DNA of 11,000 bases from Planctomycetaceae bacterium (GTDB lineage: Bacteria > Planctomycetota > Phycisphaerae > Phycisphaerales > SM1A02), in assembly GCA_947459855.1 (NCBI GenBank), contig CANHFL010000013.1:1-11000 (forward strand). The letters run 5' to 3'. How positions within the stretch are numbered: the first letter of the stretch is position 1; every line of letters starts with the position of its first letter. The translations under genes and the position numbers were made by a program. The notes beneath the pieces were generated by a model. That model saw only the letters and a program-made list of their open reading frames with translations. It was not told the DNA's origin and did not search any database. Positions 1 through 6,636 of this stretch are shown piece after piece.

Positions 1-755
1 ACGTCCTCGCGGTCGACGAAGCTCATCTCGAGGTCGATCTGGCTGAACTCGGCCTGGCGGTCGGCGCGCGGGTCCTCGTCGCGCAGGCACTTGCAGATCT
101 GGATGTAGCGGTCGAAGCCGGCCACCATGAGGATCTGCTTGAAGAGCTGCGGGCTCTGGGGCAGGGCGTACCACATGCCCTGGTGCAGGCGCGCCGGCAC
201 GATGAAGTCGCGGGCGCCCTCGGGCGTGCTCTTGATGAGGAGCGGCGTCTCGATCTCGGCGAAGCCGTTCTGCGTGAAGTAGTCGCGCGCCAGCTTGGTG
301 ACCTTGCTGCGCGTGCGAAGGATGTGCTGCATGCGCGGGCGGCGCAGGTCGATGTAGCGGAACTTGAGGCGCGTCTCCTCGCCGATCTTCTCCGCCTCGT
401 GCTCGTCGGGCAGGATCGGGGGGTTCTCGGCCTTGTTGAAGATCTCGAGCTCCTCGGCGACCAGCTCGACCTCGCCGGTGGCGAGCTTCGGGTTGGGGTC
501 GCCGGCGCGCTTGCGCAGCGTGCCGCGGACGCCGATGACGTCCTCGCGGCGGAGCGCCTTGGCCTTCTGCACGACGTCGGGGTGGCCCTGCTCGAGGTCG
601 AAGACGACCTGGCAGAGGCCGTCGCGGTCGCGGAGGTCGATGAACAGCAGGCCGCGACCCTGGTCGCGGTAGGTGTTCACCCACCCGTTGAGGGCGATGG
701 TCGAGCCGGCGTCGGCGAGGCGGGGCTGTCCGCAGAAGTGCGTGCGCTTGAGCAT
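1..755 (-). CDS. aspS: Aspartyl-tRNA synthetase, N-terminal part (runs off the window)
   Basis: Charges tRNA-Asp (or tRNA-Asp and tRNA-Asn in a non-discriminating form) with aspartate in the cytoplasm. The reading frame starts at the ATG complementary to 753-755 (MLKRTHFCGQPRL...) and stays open to base 1, giving 251 of the usual roughly 590 residues. The N-terminal OB-fold anticodon-binding domain is visible (ALNGWVNTYRDQGRGLLFIDLRD...), followed by the start of the class II catalytic core: RYIDLRRP (motif 1 region), the flipping-loop segment TPEGARDFIVP, SPQLFKQ, and the motif 2 stretch CLRDEDPRADRQAEFSQID. These are AspRS hallmarks. There is no Shine-Dalgarno sequence upstream; a TATCCT -10-like hexamer (complement of 768-773) lies 12 nt before the ATG. 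It diverges from lpxB. Identity is secure; whether it is discriminating cannot be judged without the C-terminal half. Confidence 0.96.
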   Translation of the reverse strand, partial: MLKRTHFCGQPRLADAGSTIALNGWVNTYRDQGRGLLFIDLRDRDGLCQVVFDLEQGHPDVVQKAKALRREDVIGVRGTLRKRAGDPNPKLATGEVELVAEELEIFNKAENPPILPDEHEAEKIGEETRLKFRYIDLRRPRMQHILRTRSKVTKLARDYFTQNGFAEIETPLLIKSTPEGARDFIVPARLHQGMWYALPQSPQLFKQILMVAGFDRYIQICKCLRDEDPRADRQAEFSQIDLEMSFVDRED

Positions 756-767
756 GGGAAGGGCGGG

Positions 768-784
768 AGGATAGGGTCTATCCT
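768..784. promoter_or_regulatory. Palindromic bidirectional promoter element between aspS and lpxB
   Basis: The sequence AGGATAG-GGT-CTATCCT is a perfect 7-bp inverted repeat with a 3-bp spacer. It places TATCCT (fits the TAnnnT -10 pattern) on each strand, facing outward. On the plus strand TATCCT (779-784) ends 6 nt before the lpxB GTG. On the minus strand it ends 12 nt before the aspS ATG. Seven nt from a -10 to the start of transcription would make lpxB leaderless and give aspS a leader of about 5 nt. No clear -35 is seen. An operator for a dimeric repressor would look the same. Confidence 0.6.
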
Positions 785-790
785 GCCCCC

Positions 791-1945
791 GTGCCCACCG
801 TCCTGCTGACCGCGTTCGAGCCCTCCGGCGATGCCCACGCCGCGCCGCTGGTGCGTGCGCTGCGGGAGATGTCCCCGGACGTGCGCGTGGTGGGGTGGGG
901 CGGTCCACGGATGCGCGCCGCGGGCTGCGAGATGGCCGGCGAGACCGCGCGCGACGGGGCCATGGCGCTGGCGGGGTTCAGCAAGATCGCGAGCGTGCGG
1001 CGGACGGTGCACGAGATCCGCGCATGGGCGGCGAAGAACCCCGTGGACGTGCACGTGCCCGTCGACAGCCCCGCGGCGAACTGGCACATCGCGAAGTGGA
1101 TGAAGGCGCACGGGCGCGGCGCGGCGGGCGGGTCGCGCGTCGTGAACCTGGTGGCGCCGCAGCTCTGGGCGTGGGCGCCGTGGCGCATCCGCAAGTGGCG
1201 CCGCACGAGCGACGCGATCCTCTGCCTGCTGCCGTTCGAGGAGTCGTGGTTCACGTCGCGCGGCGTGCGGGCGCACTTCATCGGGCACCCGGTGCTCAGC
1301 CACCCCGTGGGCGACGACGCGCGTGCGCGCGCCGCGGCCTTCCCCGCCGGCGCGCCGAAGCTCCTGCTGCTGCCCGGCAGCCGCTCCAGCGAGGTGCGCG
1401 CCAACATGCCGCGCATGCTCGACGTCTTCCGCGCGGTGTCGCGCACGCGCCCCGGCCTGGTTGGCCTCGTGATGGCCGCGAACGACGCGCTGGTGCCGCT
1501 GGTGCGCGATGCCGCGCACGGCGCCGCCTGGCCCGCGAACCTGCACGTGGCGTCCGGCGACCCCGACGCCGCGATCGCGTGGTGCGACTGCGCACTGAAC
1601 GTCAGCGGCACCGTCAGCCTGGACCTGACGCACCAGCGCAAACCGATGGTCGCGCTCTACATGACGGGCCTGGTGAGCATCGCCGGCAGCAAGGTGCTGC
1701 TCTCGATGCACGACCGCCTGCTGCCGAACATCGTTGCGGGCCGCCGGATCGTGCCGGAATTCGTGCCGTGGGGCGGGGCGGTGCGGCCGGTCGTGGACGC
1801 GCTGGGCGCGCTGCTCGACGACCCGCGCCTGCGCGCGCGCACGTCGCGCGACCTGGACGCCGTCGCGCGTCGCTTCGAAGGACACGACCCCGGCCGCGAG
1901 GCAGCCGGGGTCGTGCTCGGGTTCATCGATCGCGGTCACGCGTGA
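791..1945 (+). CDS. lpxB: Lipid-A-disaccharide synthase
   Basis: Glycosyltransferase (GT19) that joins UDP-2,3-diacylglucosamine and lipid X into lipid A disaccharide at the inner face of the inner membrane; its presence implies an outer membrane with lipid A. The 384 residues match the family length (about 380). Visible landmarks: EPSGD at 10-14 (family GE.SGD), D92 in DSPAANW (family DAPDFN), APQLWAWAP at 122-130, LLPFE at 146-150, GHP at 165-167, LLPGSRSSE at 193-201 including the conserved Arg198, NVSGTVSLD at 270-278, and LPNIVAGRRIVPEF at 311-324. The GTG start is chosen because family homology begins at once (MPTVLLTAFEPSGD) and a -10-like TATCCT sits 6 nt upstream, leaving no room for a ribosome-binding site. 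The DAPDFN motif has drifted, so this is a divergent member. A 12-bp hairpin lies within its last codons. Confidence 0.93.
   Translation: MPTVLLTAFEPSGDAHAAPLVRALREMSPDVRVVGWGGPRMRAAGCEMAGETARDGAMALAGFSKIASVRRTVHEIRAWAAKNPVDVHVPVDSPAANWHIAKWMKAHGRGAAGGSRVVNLVAPQLWAWAPWRIRKWRRTSDAILCLLPFEESWFTSRGVRAHFIGHPVLSHPVGDDARARAAAFPAGAPKLLLLPGSRSSEVRANMPRMLDVFRAVSRTRPGLVGLVMAANDALVPLVRDAAHGAAWPANLHVASGDPDAAIAWCDCALNVSGTVSLDLTHQRKPMVALYMTGLVSIAGSKVLLSMHDRLLPNIVAGRRIVPEFVPWGGAVRPVVDALGALLDDPRLRARTSRDLDAVARRFEGHDPGREAAGVVLGFIDRGHA
1883..1915. terminator. Strong hairpin in the 3' end of lpxB, possible bidirectional terminator
   Basis: CACGACCCCGGC at 1883-1894 is perfectly complementary to GCCGGGGTCGTG at 1904-1915, with a 9-nt loop. 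The 12-bp stem lies entirely inside the lpxB coding sequence, 28 nt before its stop codon, and 48 nt past the stop of the convergent SYLF gene. Neither side has a long T tract (TCCTT follows on the minus strand), so factor-independent termination is not certain. The position between two convergent genes is what suggests a shared terminator. Confidence 0.45.
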
Positions 1946-1963
1946 GCGCGCCGCGGGCGTGGT

Positions 1964-2518
1964 TCACTTGATCGGCTCGAAGCTGAACGTCTGGCCGCCG
2001 ACGACCGCCTCGGCCATCAGGCCCTCGGGCGTGATCACGTAGCTGGCGACGCCGTCCTTGTAGGGCACCACGGTGCCGGTGCCGGCGCCCGCCGCCACGG
2101 CCGACGCGCCGGCGTTGAAGGCGACCTCGCCGCGCTTGAACTTGTCGAACGCGCCCTTGTCCTGGAAGAACGTGACCTGCGCGTAGCTCTGGCCACCGAT
2201 CTGCGCACCGATGGTGCCGCCGCCGACCGAGCTCTTGCCGACCAGGTTGCCGCCCTGGAACACCAGGCCGCCGCCGCCGAAGCCGCCGATGATGAAGCCG
2301 CCCTTGCCGATCGAGGGATACACGGCATAGGCGTAGGCCTTGCCGAACTCCTTCGCGGCCACGGGGTCCTTCTTCTTGAACTTCGCGATGGTGGCGTCGA
2401 CGTCCTCGCGCGTCGCCTGCTGCTTCTCCTCGGTGGTCATCTTGCTGTCGGAGCAGCCGGCCGGGAGGGCGATCGAGGCGAACAGGACGCAGGACGCGAG
2501 TGCGGTGTGGATCTTCAT
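1964..2518 (-). CDS. SYLF-domain (Ysc84/DUF500-like) putative lipoprotein
   Basis: A 184-residue exported protein. Residues 1-21 form a signal peptide (MKIHTALASC then a hydrophobic run) ending in LPAGC with Cys22, which would be lipidated. Pro at -3 is not the usual Leu, so lipoprotein processing is probable rather than certain. After a charged linker (23-60) comes a SYLF-type domain: YAYAVYPSIGKGGFIIGGFGG, GGGLV, TIGAQIGGQSY at 102-112, a glycine/alanine-rich turn region at 135-152, and a final GLMAEAVVGGQTFSF at 166-180. Family members bind lipids, and the yeast homologue Ysc84 binds actin; bacterial members are envelope proteins of unclear role. The start at 2518 follows TATCCT (complement of 2526-2531) by 7 nt with no Shine-Dalgarno sequence, so a leaderless mRNA is likely. 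Its own promoter argues against strict dependence on the upstream gene 34 nt away. It converges with lpxB. Confidence 0.88.
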   Translation of the reverse strand: MKIHTALASCVLFASIALPAGCSDSKMTTEEKQQATREDVDATIAKFKKKDPVAAKEFGKAYAYAVYPSIGKGGFIIGGFGGGGLVFQGGNLVGKSSVGGGTIGAQIGGQSYAQVTFFQDKGAFDKFKRGEVAFNAGASAVAAGAGTGTVVPYKDGVASYVITPEGLMAEAVVGGQTFSFEPIK

Positions 2519-2525
2519 GGCGCGG

Positions 2526-2531
2526 AGGATA
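2526..2531 (-). promoter_or_regulatory. -10-like element of the SYLF lipoprotein gene
   Basis: On the minus strand TATCCT is followed by 7 nt and then the ATG. It is the same hexamer as in the aspS/lpxB element, and the spacing predicts transcription starting at or beside the start codon. No convincing -35 was found. Confidence 0.5.
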
Positions 2532-2552
2532 GCGGGCGTGCGCCGCGCCGGG

Positions 2553-3197
2553 TCACGGATCGGCGCGCTGCACCTGCACCACCGCCACCGCCGCGACCGC
2601 GTGCCCGATGCGGTCCGCGATCGGCACGAACCGCACGCGCGGCACGTCGACCGGAAGGCCCTCGACGCGGAGCGTGCGCTCGAACGCCGCCAGGTCGCGG
2701 CGCGCGTCCGCCTCGTCGCGCGCGAACAGCACCATCGCCAGGAACGCGTGCCGGATGCCCTCGGCGGTGGCGAGGCGAACGATGTCCTCGCTGGGCGCTC
2801 CCAGCAGCTCGGCGGCGTAGCGGCCGTTGGGGCCGTCGGCGTGGAAGACGCGCGCGGTCTTCACCTCGACCCACGCGGCGTCGGCCAGGTCGACCGCGTC
2901 CGCCGGCGCGAAGAGGTCGGGCTCGTCGTCCGGCGCCCGGAGCGCACGGCCCTCGGGGCAGGCGACCAGGTCGCACCGCTCGCCCCGCGACCGCCGGCGT
3001 TCCGTCCGCGCGGCCGGATAGCGCTGCTCAGCGTGGACGGCGTGGCCCGCCGCCCGCAGGCCGTCCGCCAGCAAGGGGTGGAGCGCGGTCTCGTCGAGCG
3101 CATCGATCCCGAACGGGCTCTGCTCGGCGTCGCGGGTGGCGGCGGCGGCGGCAAGCCCGTCGGCAAGTGCGTCGGCAAGGTCGGCAGGACCGATCAT
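2553..3197 (-). CDS. Unknown protein with a PD-(D/E)XK-like motif pattern
   Basis: I do not recognise this 214-residue protein as a named family. It has an Ala-rich N-terminal helix region (1-20), then HAEQRYP at 55-61, RCDLV at 74-78 and, after a Pro/Asp-rich loop, AWVEVKTA at 108-115. The order Glu57 ... Asp76 ... Glu111-x-Lys113 is what the PD-(D/E)XK nuclease fold shows: an acidic residue after the first helix, Asp in strand 2, and ExK in strand 3. The C-terminal part alternates helix-like and strand-like stretches (AFLAMVLFA at 151-159, RVRFVPIADR at 187-196). No DNA-binding or helicase domain is fused. The ATG at 3197 is supported by a -10-like GATAAT ending 8 nt upstream, with no Shine-Dalgarno sequence. 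It is divergent from livK across 21 bp and lies upstream of the SYLF gene on the same strand. Nuclease activity is an inference from the motifs only. Confidence 0.72.
   Translation of the reverse strand: MIGPADLADALADGLAAAAATRDAEQSPFGIDALDETALHPLLADGLRAAGHAVHAEQRYPAARTERRRSRGERCDLVACPEGRALRAPDDEPDLFAPADAVDLADAAWVEVKTARVFHADGPNGRYAAELLGAPSEDIVRLATAEGIRHAFLAMVLFARDEADARRDLAAFERTLRVEGLPVDVPRVRFVPIADRIGHAVAAVAVVQVQRADP
3147..3188. repeat. Short direct repeats (GTCGGCAAG) upstream of livK
   Basis: Units GGCGGCAAG (3147-3155), GTCGGCAAG (3159-3167), GTCGGCAAG (3171-3179) and GTCGGCAGG (3180-3188) are spaced 12, 12 and 9 bp apart. They lie in the first codons of the minus-strand unknown gene, encoding its ADLADALADGLAA stretch, and immediately upstream of the livK -10. 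They may be only low-complexity coding sequence, or binding sites for a regulator of the divergent promoter. Confidence 0.35.
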
Positions 3198-3204
3198 CCG
3201 GCCC

Positions 3205-3214
3205 TATTATCACA
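3205..3214. promoter_or_regulatory. Overlapping divergent -10 elements between the unknown gene and livK
   Basis: The 21-bp gap between two start codons holds CTATTATCACA. On the plus strand TATTAT (3205-3210) ends 8 nt before the livK ATG; TCGGCA at 3181-3186 is a possible -35 with an 18-bp spacer. On the minus strand GATAAT (complement of 3206-3211), preceded by TGT (an extended -10 pattern), ends 8 nt before the other ATG. The two elements share five base pairs, so the two promoters should compete for polymerase. Both mRNAs are predicted to be leaderless or to have leaders of 1-2 nt. Confidence 0.65.
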
Positions 3215-3218
3215 CGCC

Positions 3219-4463
3219 ATGATCCGCCGGACCGCCTCCATCGTCGCCGCACTCACGGGTGCGGCGTTTCTTTTCGCCGCCGCGCCGGTCCCCGGGGACG
3301 GCGGCACGCTGAAGATCGTCAGCAGCCTCCCGCGCACCGGCAGCGCCAACAGCCAGACCACCTCGATGGTCAACGGCATCAAGATGGCGATCGAGGAGCG
3401 CGGCGGCAAGGTCGACGACTGGACCATCTCCTACGAGGACTGGGACGACGCCAGCCCGCAGAAGGGCAACTGGGACCCGGCCGTCGAGGCCGCCAACGCC
3501 AACAAGGCCGCCGCGGACACGCAGATCGTCGGCTACATCGGGACCTACAACTCGGGTGCCAGCAAGATCGCGATGCCGATCCTGAACAAGGCCGGCCTGG
3601 TCATGATCAGCCCCGGCAACACGTATCCCGGGCTGACCAAGCCGGGCACCGGCGAGCCGAACGAGCCGCGCATCTACCGCCCCTCGGGCAAGATCAACTA
3701 CTTCCGCGTCGTCCCCACCGACGACATCCAGGGCGCCGTGGCCGCCGAGTTCTGCATGAAGGACCTTTCCGCGAAGAAGGCCTTCGTCCTGCATGACCGC
3801 GAGCTGTACGGCAAGGGCATCGCCGACGTCTTCAAGAAGACCTCGGAGGGCGCCGGCATGCAGATCGTCGGCTTCGAGGGCATCGACTCGAAGGCCTCGA
3901 ACTACCGATCGCTGGTCACCAAGATCCGCGCCGCGAACCCCGACGTCGTCTTCTACGGCGGCACCACCCAGACCAACGCGGCGCAGATCCTGAAGGACCT
4001 GCGCGCCGGCGGCTGCAAGGTGCCCTTCGTGAGCCCGGACGGCACCTTCGAGGAGGCCTACATCGAGGCCGCGGGCAAGGAGAACATGGAGCGCGACGAG
4101 AAGGGCGGCGGCGGCGTGTACATCACGTTCGGCGGCCTGCCCGCGAAGGAGCTCAAGGGCGAGGGCGCCGAGTTCGTCAAGCGCTACATGGCGAAGTTCG
4201 GCAAGGAGCCCGAGGGCTACGCGGTGTACGGCTACGAGGCCGCGCGCGTGCTGCTCGACGCGATCGACCGCGCCGACACGAAGGACCGCGCCGCGATCCT
4301 GGCGGCCGTCGCCGCGACGAAGGACTTCACCGGCCCGCTGGGCACGTGGAGCTTCGACCTGAACGGCGACACCACGAACCGCACCATGAGCGTGAACACC
4401 GTGAAGAACGGCAAGTTCGAGTTCGTGAAGGCGTCCGGCACCGCGCCCGCGCAGGACCACTGA
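3219..4463 (+). CDS. livK: Branched-chain amino acid type ABC transporter substrate-binding protein
   Basis: Periplasmic solute receptor (Peripla_BP_6 family) that delivers the ligand to the LivHM permease encoded next. It has 414 residues. Residues 1-22 (MIRR then a hydrophobic stretch to FAAA) are a Sec signal peptide without a lipobox cysteine. The mature part has the family pattern: TLKIVSSLPRTGSANSQ at 30-46, KMAIEERGGKV at 55-65, a long acidic loop, VGYIGTYNSGASKIAMPILNKAGLVMISP near 104-132, then YFRVVPTDD and AFVLHDRELYGKGIADVFKK starting the second lobe, VFYGGTTQTNAAQILKDL, and YGYEAARVLLDAI near the end. I chose the ATG at 3219 because the signal peptide starts there and a -10-like TATTAT lies 8 nt upstream; the longer upstream frame is an artefact overlapping the divergent gene. 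The TGA overlaps the livH ATG (TGATG). Ligand class (leucine/isoleucine/valine, other amino acids or amides) cannot be told from sequence. Confidence 0.93.
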   Translation: MIRRTASIVAALTGAAFLFAAAPVPGDGGTLKIVSSLPRTGSANSQTTSMVNGIKMAIEERGGKVDDWTISYEDWDDASPQKGNWDPAVEAANANKAAADTQIVGYIGTYNSGASKIAMPILNKAGLVMISPGNTYPGLTKPGTGEPNEPRIYRPSGKINYFRVVPTDDIQGAVAAEFCMKDLSAKKAFVLHDRELYGKGIADVFKKTSEGAGMQIVGFEGIDSKASNYRSLVTKIRAANPDVVFYGGTTQTNAAQILKDLRAGGCKVPFVSPDGTFEEAYIEAAGKENMERDEKGGGGVYITFGGLPAKELKGEGAEFVKRYMAKFGKEPEGYAVYGYEAARVLLDAIDRADTKDRAAILAAVAATKDFTGPLGTWSFDLNGDTTNRTMSVNTVKNGKFEFVKASGTAPAQDH

Positions 4464-5512
4464 TGCTTCGAGCCGCCGCGGCCGCGGAGAACCTCGCGAT
4501 CGCCGTCCTCGGCCAGGCCGGGGCGGTGCTGCCTGCGTTCGGCGCGGACGGGCAGCTGTCCGGGCAGGAGGTCTTCTCGCAGCAGCTGGTGACCGGCCTC
4601 TCGAACGGCATGATCATCGCGCTGATCGCCATCGGCTACACGATGGTGTACGGCATCATCGAGCTGATCAACTTCGCGCACGGCGACCTGTGCATGCTCG
4701 GCGCGTTCCTGGCGCTGACGATCGTCGGTGCCCTGGGGATGGCCGAGTGGTCGGGCGTGGGCGGGGTGGGCGGCGTGGTGCTGCTGCTCTTCTCGGCGGC
4801 GGTGTTCTGCGGCGGGCTGAACTGGTCGATCGACCGGCTGGCGTACCGGCCGCTGCGCAAGGCCAGCAAGCTGAGCCTGCTGGTCAGCGCCATCGGCGCC
4901 AGCTTCATCCTGGTCAACCTGGGCCTCTTCTGGGGCGGCCTGCCGATGGACGTCTTCGCCGGCGGCGGCTCGAGCGCCGCGCCGAAGGACTTCCCCGCGC
5001 TGGTCTCGAACCGCGACGTGCTGACGCTGGGCGACGTGCGGTGGACGCTGAACGACCTGCTGGTGCTGGCCGTCACGGTGCCGCTGATGGTCGCGCTGAC
5101 GGTGCTCGTGAAGTTCACCAAGCTCGGCAAGGCGATGCGCGCCGTCGCGCAGAACCCGACCGCCGCGCAGCTGATGGGCATCGACGTCGACCGCGTGATC
5201 GGGTCGACGTTCTTCATCGGCGGCGCGCTGGGCGGCTTCGCCACGGTCGTCTACAGCCTCTACAACAACACGATCAGCTTCCAGATGGGCTACCGCATGG
5301 GCATGGACGCGTTCATCGCGGCGGTGCTCGGCGGCATCGGCAACCTGCCCGGCGCGGTGCTCGGCGGCCTGCTGATCGGCGTGGTCCGCTCGATGAGCGA
5401 CCAGTACGTCGAGGCGCGCTGGACGAACGCGGTGGTGTTCGGGATCCTGATCCTCATCCTGGTGTTCCGGCCCTCGGGCCTCCTGGGCGCCAAGCTCCGG
5501 GAGAAGGTGTGA
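4463..5512 (+). CDS. livH: Branched-chain amino acid type ABC transporter permease LivH
   Basis: One of the two inner-membrane permeases of the importer. It has 349 residues, longer than E. coli LivH (about 308), mostly through an N-terminal extension of about 35-40 residues before the first transmembrane segment (LVTGLSNGMIIALIAIGYTM). Family landmarks are clear: GYTMVYGIIELINFAHGD at 58-75, the cytoplasmic coupling loop KLGKAMRAVAQNPTAAQLMGID at 220-241, the gate-lining MGMDAFIAAVLGGIGNLPGAVLGG at 279-302, and the C-terminal RPSGLLG at 336-342. Start: the ATG overlaps the livK stop by one base, with AGGA at 4453-4456 six nt upstream. Translation is therefore probably coupled to livK. The extension is Ala-rich with a weakly hydrophobic stretch (AIAVLGQAGAVLPAF) and might act as an extra membrane or signal segment. 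Confidence 0.93.
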   Translation: MLRAAAAAENLAIAVLGQAGAVLPAFGADGQLSGQEVFSQQLVTGLSNGMIIALIAIGYTMVYGIIELINFAHGDLCMLGAFLALTIVGALGMAEWSGVGGVGGVVLLLFSAAVFCGGLNWSIDRLAYRPLRKASKLSLLVSAIGASFILVNLGLFWGGLPMDVFAGGGSSAAPKDFPALVSNRDVLTLGDVRWTLNDLLVLAVTVPLMVALTVLVKFTKLGKAMRAVAQNPTAAQLMGIDVDRVIGSTFFIGGALGGFATVVYSLYNNTISFQMGYRMGMDAFIAAVLGGIGNLPGAVLGGLLIGVVRSMSDQYVEARWTNAVVFGILILILVFRPSGLLGAKLREKV

Positions 5513-5514
5513 CC

Positions 5515-6636
5515 ATGGCCGCGCCGCGTCGCAGGAACCTGCTCCTACCCGGCATCGCGCTCGCGGCGGCGGTGGCGCTGCCGTTCGTCGATTCGCGCCT
5601 GCCGCAGGAGTGGCAGCTCTCGCAGCCGGTGGTCGACGTCTTCGTCTACGCGATCCTGGGCCTGGCGCTCAACGTGCTGACCGGCTTCACCGGGCTCCTG
5701 AACCTGGGCGTCGCGGCGTTCGCCGCGCTGGGCGTCTACGCGTTCGCGATCTCCACCTGCGACATCTACCCGTTCCAGCTGGGCTTCTGGGGCGGCCTGT
5801 GCGCGGCGCTGCTGACCGGCGCGGTGGCCGGCCTGGCGCTGGGCGCCCCGACGCTGCGCGTGCGCGGCGACTACCTCGCGATCGTCACGCTCGGCTTCGG
5901 CGAGATCGTGAAGGACGTGCTGGTGAACCTGGAGCCCATCACGAAGGGCACGCAGGGCATCAACCCGCTGCCCAAGCCCTCGCTCTTCGGGCAGGACCTT
6001 GGCGCGACGGGGCAGTACCTGCTGATCCTCGGGATCCTGTTGGCGGTGGTCGTCGCCTGCCGCTCGCTGGAGCGCAGCCGCATCGGCCATGCATGGATCT
6101 CGATCCGCGAGGACGAGCTGGCCAGCCGCGCGATGGGCATCCAGCCCGACCGCACCAAGATGCGCGCCTTCGCCACGTGCGCCGCGCTGGCCGCGCTGGC
6201 CGGTGCGCTGATGGCCAGCCGGCTCTCGAGCTCCGGCGAACCCAACAACTACGACTTCCAGCTCTCGATCCTGGCGCTCTGCATCGTGATCGTGGGCGGC
6301 ATGGGCAGCATCCGCGGCGTGCTCCTGGGCGCGCTGGTGATGGTCGGGTTCAACTCGATCCTGCTCGAGAAGCTGACCCGCGCGATCGGCACGCCGGATG
6401 CGCCGATGCCGGACGCGCTGGCGCACGCGCAGGGGCTCGAGAAGGTCGGCGTCTTCCTGCGCTCCTGGGCGCAGAACGTGCTGGTCAACCCGACCAACTG
6501 GAAGTTCCTGCTCTTCGGCCTTGCGCTGGTGCTGATGATGATCTTCCGCCCGCAGGGCTTCCTGCCGCCGGTGGGCGAGCACGAGGACCCGCCGAAGGAC
6601 GCCGACGGCGCCAAGGGGAAGGGGGCCGCGGCATGA
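5515..6636 (+). CDS. livM: Branched-chain amino acid type ABC transporter permease LivM
   Basis: Second inner-membrane permease, pairing with LivH. It has 373 residues. Landmarks: ILGLALNVLTGFTGLLNLGVAAFAALGVY at 47-75, TLRVRGDYLAIVTLGFGEI at 113-131, TKGTQGIN at 143-150, the coupling loop SRIGHAWISIREDELASRAMGI at 188-209, LCIVIVGGMGSIRGVLLGAL at 255-274, and the closing MMIFRPQGFLPP at 341-352. Between the last two conserved blocks there is a longer loop than in E. coli LivM (about 285-330, with TPDAPMPDALAHAQG). The tail (353-373) is charged and low in complexity. Start: ATG at 5515, two bases after the livH stop, with GGGAG/AAGG at 5499-5507 as Shine-Dalgarno. An in-frame GTG at 5509 overlapping the livH stop is an alternative. 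The stop overlaps the livG start (ATGA). Confidence 0.93.
   Translation: MAAPRRRNLLLPGIALAAAVALPFVDSRLPQEWQLSQPVVDVFVYAILGLALNVLTGFTGLLNLGVAAFAALGVYAFAISTCDIYPFQLGFWGGLCAALLTGAVAGLALGAPTLRVRGDYLAIVTLGFGEIVKDVLVNLEPITKGTQGINPLPKPSLFGQDLGATGQYLLILGILLAVVVACRSLERSRIGHAWISIREDELASRAMGIQPDRTKMRAFATCAALAALAGALMASRLSSSGEPNNYDFQLSILALCIVIVGGMGSIRGVLLGALVMVGFNSILLEKLTRAIGTPDAPMPDALAHAQGLEKVGVFLRSWAQNVLVNPTNWKFLLFGLALVLMMIFRPQGFLPPVGEHEDPPKDADGAKGKGAAA

Noticed and set aside
183..809. Plus-strand open frame of 208 residues opposite aspS
   Set aside because: Shadow of aspS on the other strand in GC-rich DNA; no family similarity and Leu/Ala/Asp-rich composition typical of antisense frames.
677..1939. 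Minus-strand open frame of 420 residues opposite lpxB
   Set aside because: Arg/His/Ala-rich shadow of lpxB, which has clear family motifs on the plus strand; it would also overlap the aspS start.
2340..3218. Upstream extension of the livK reading frame to 707 residues
   Set aside because: The extension has no recognisable domain, is antisense to two better supported minus-strand genes, and would bury the livK signal peptide in mid-protein.
6219..6240. Near-palindrome around CTCGAG in livM
   Set aside because: The arms match only partly (GCCGG/CCGGC outside, mismatches inside); expected by chance in GC-rich coding DNA.
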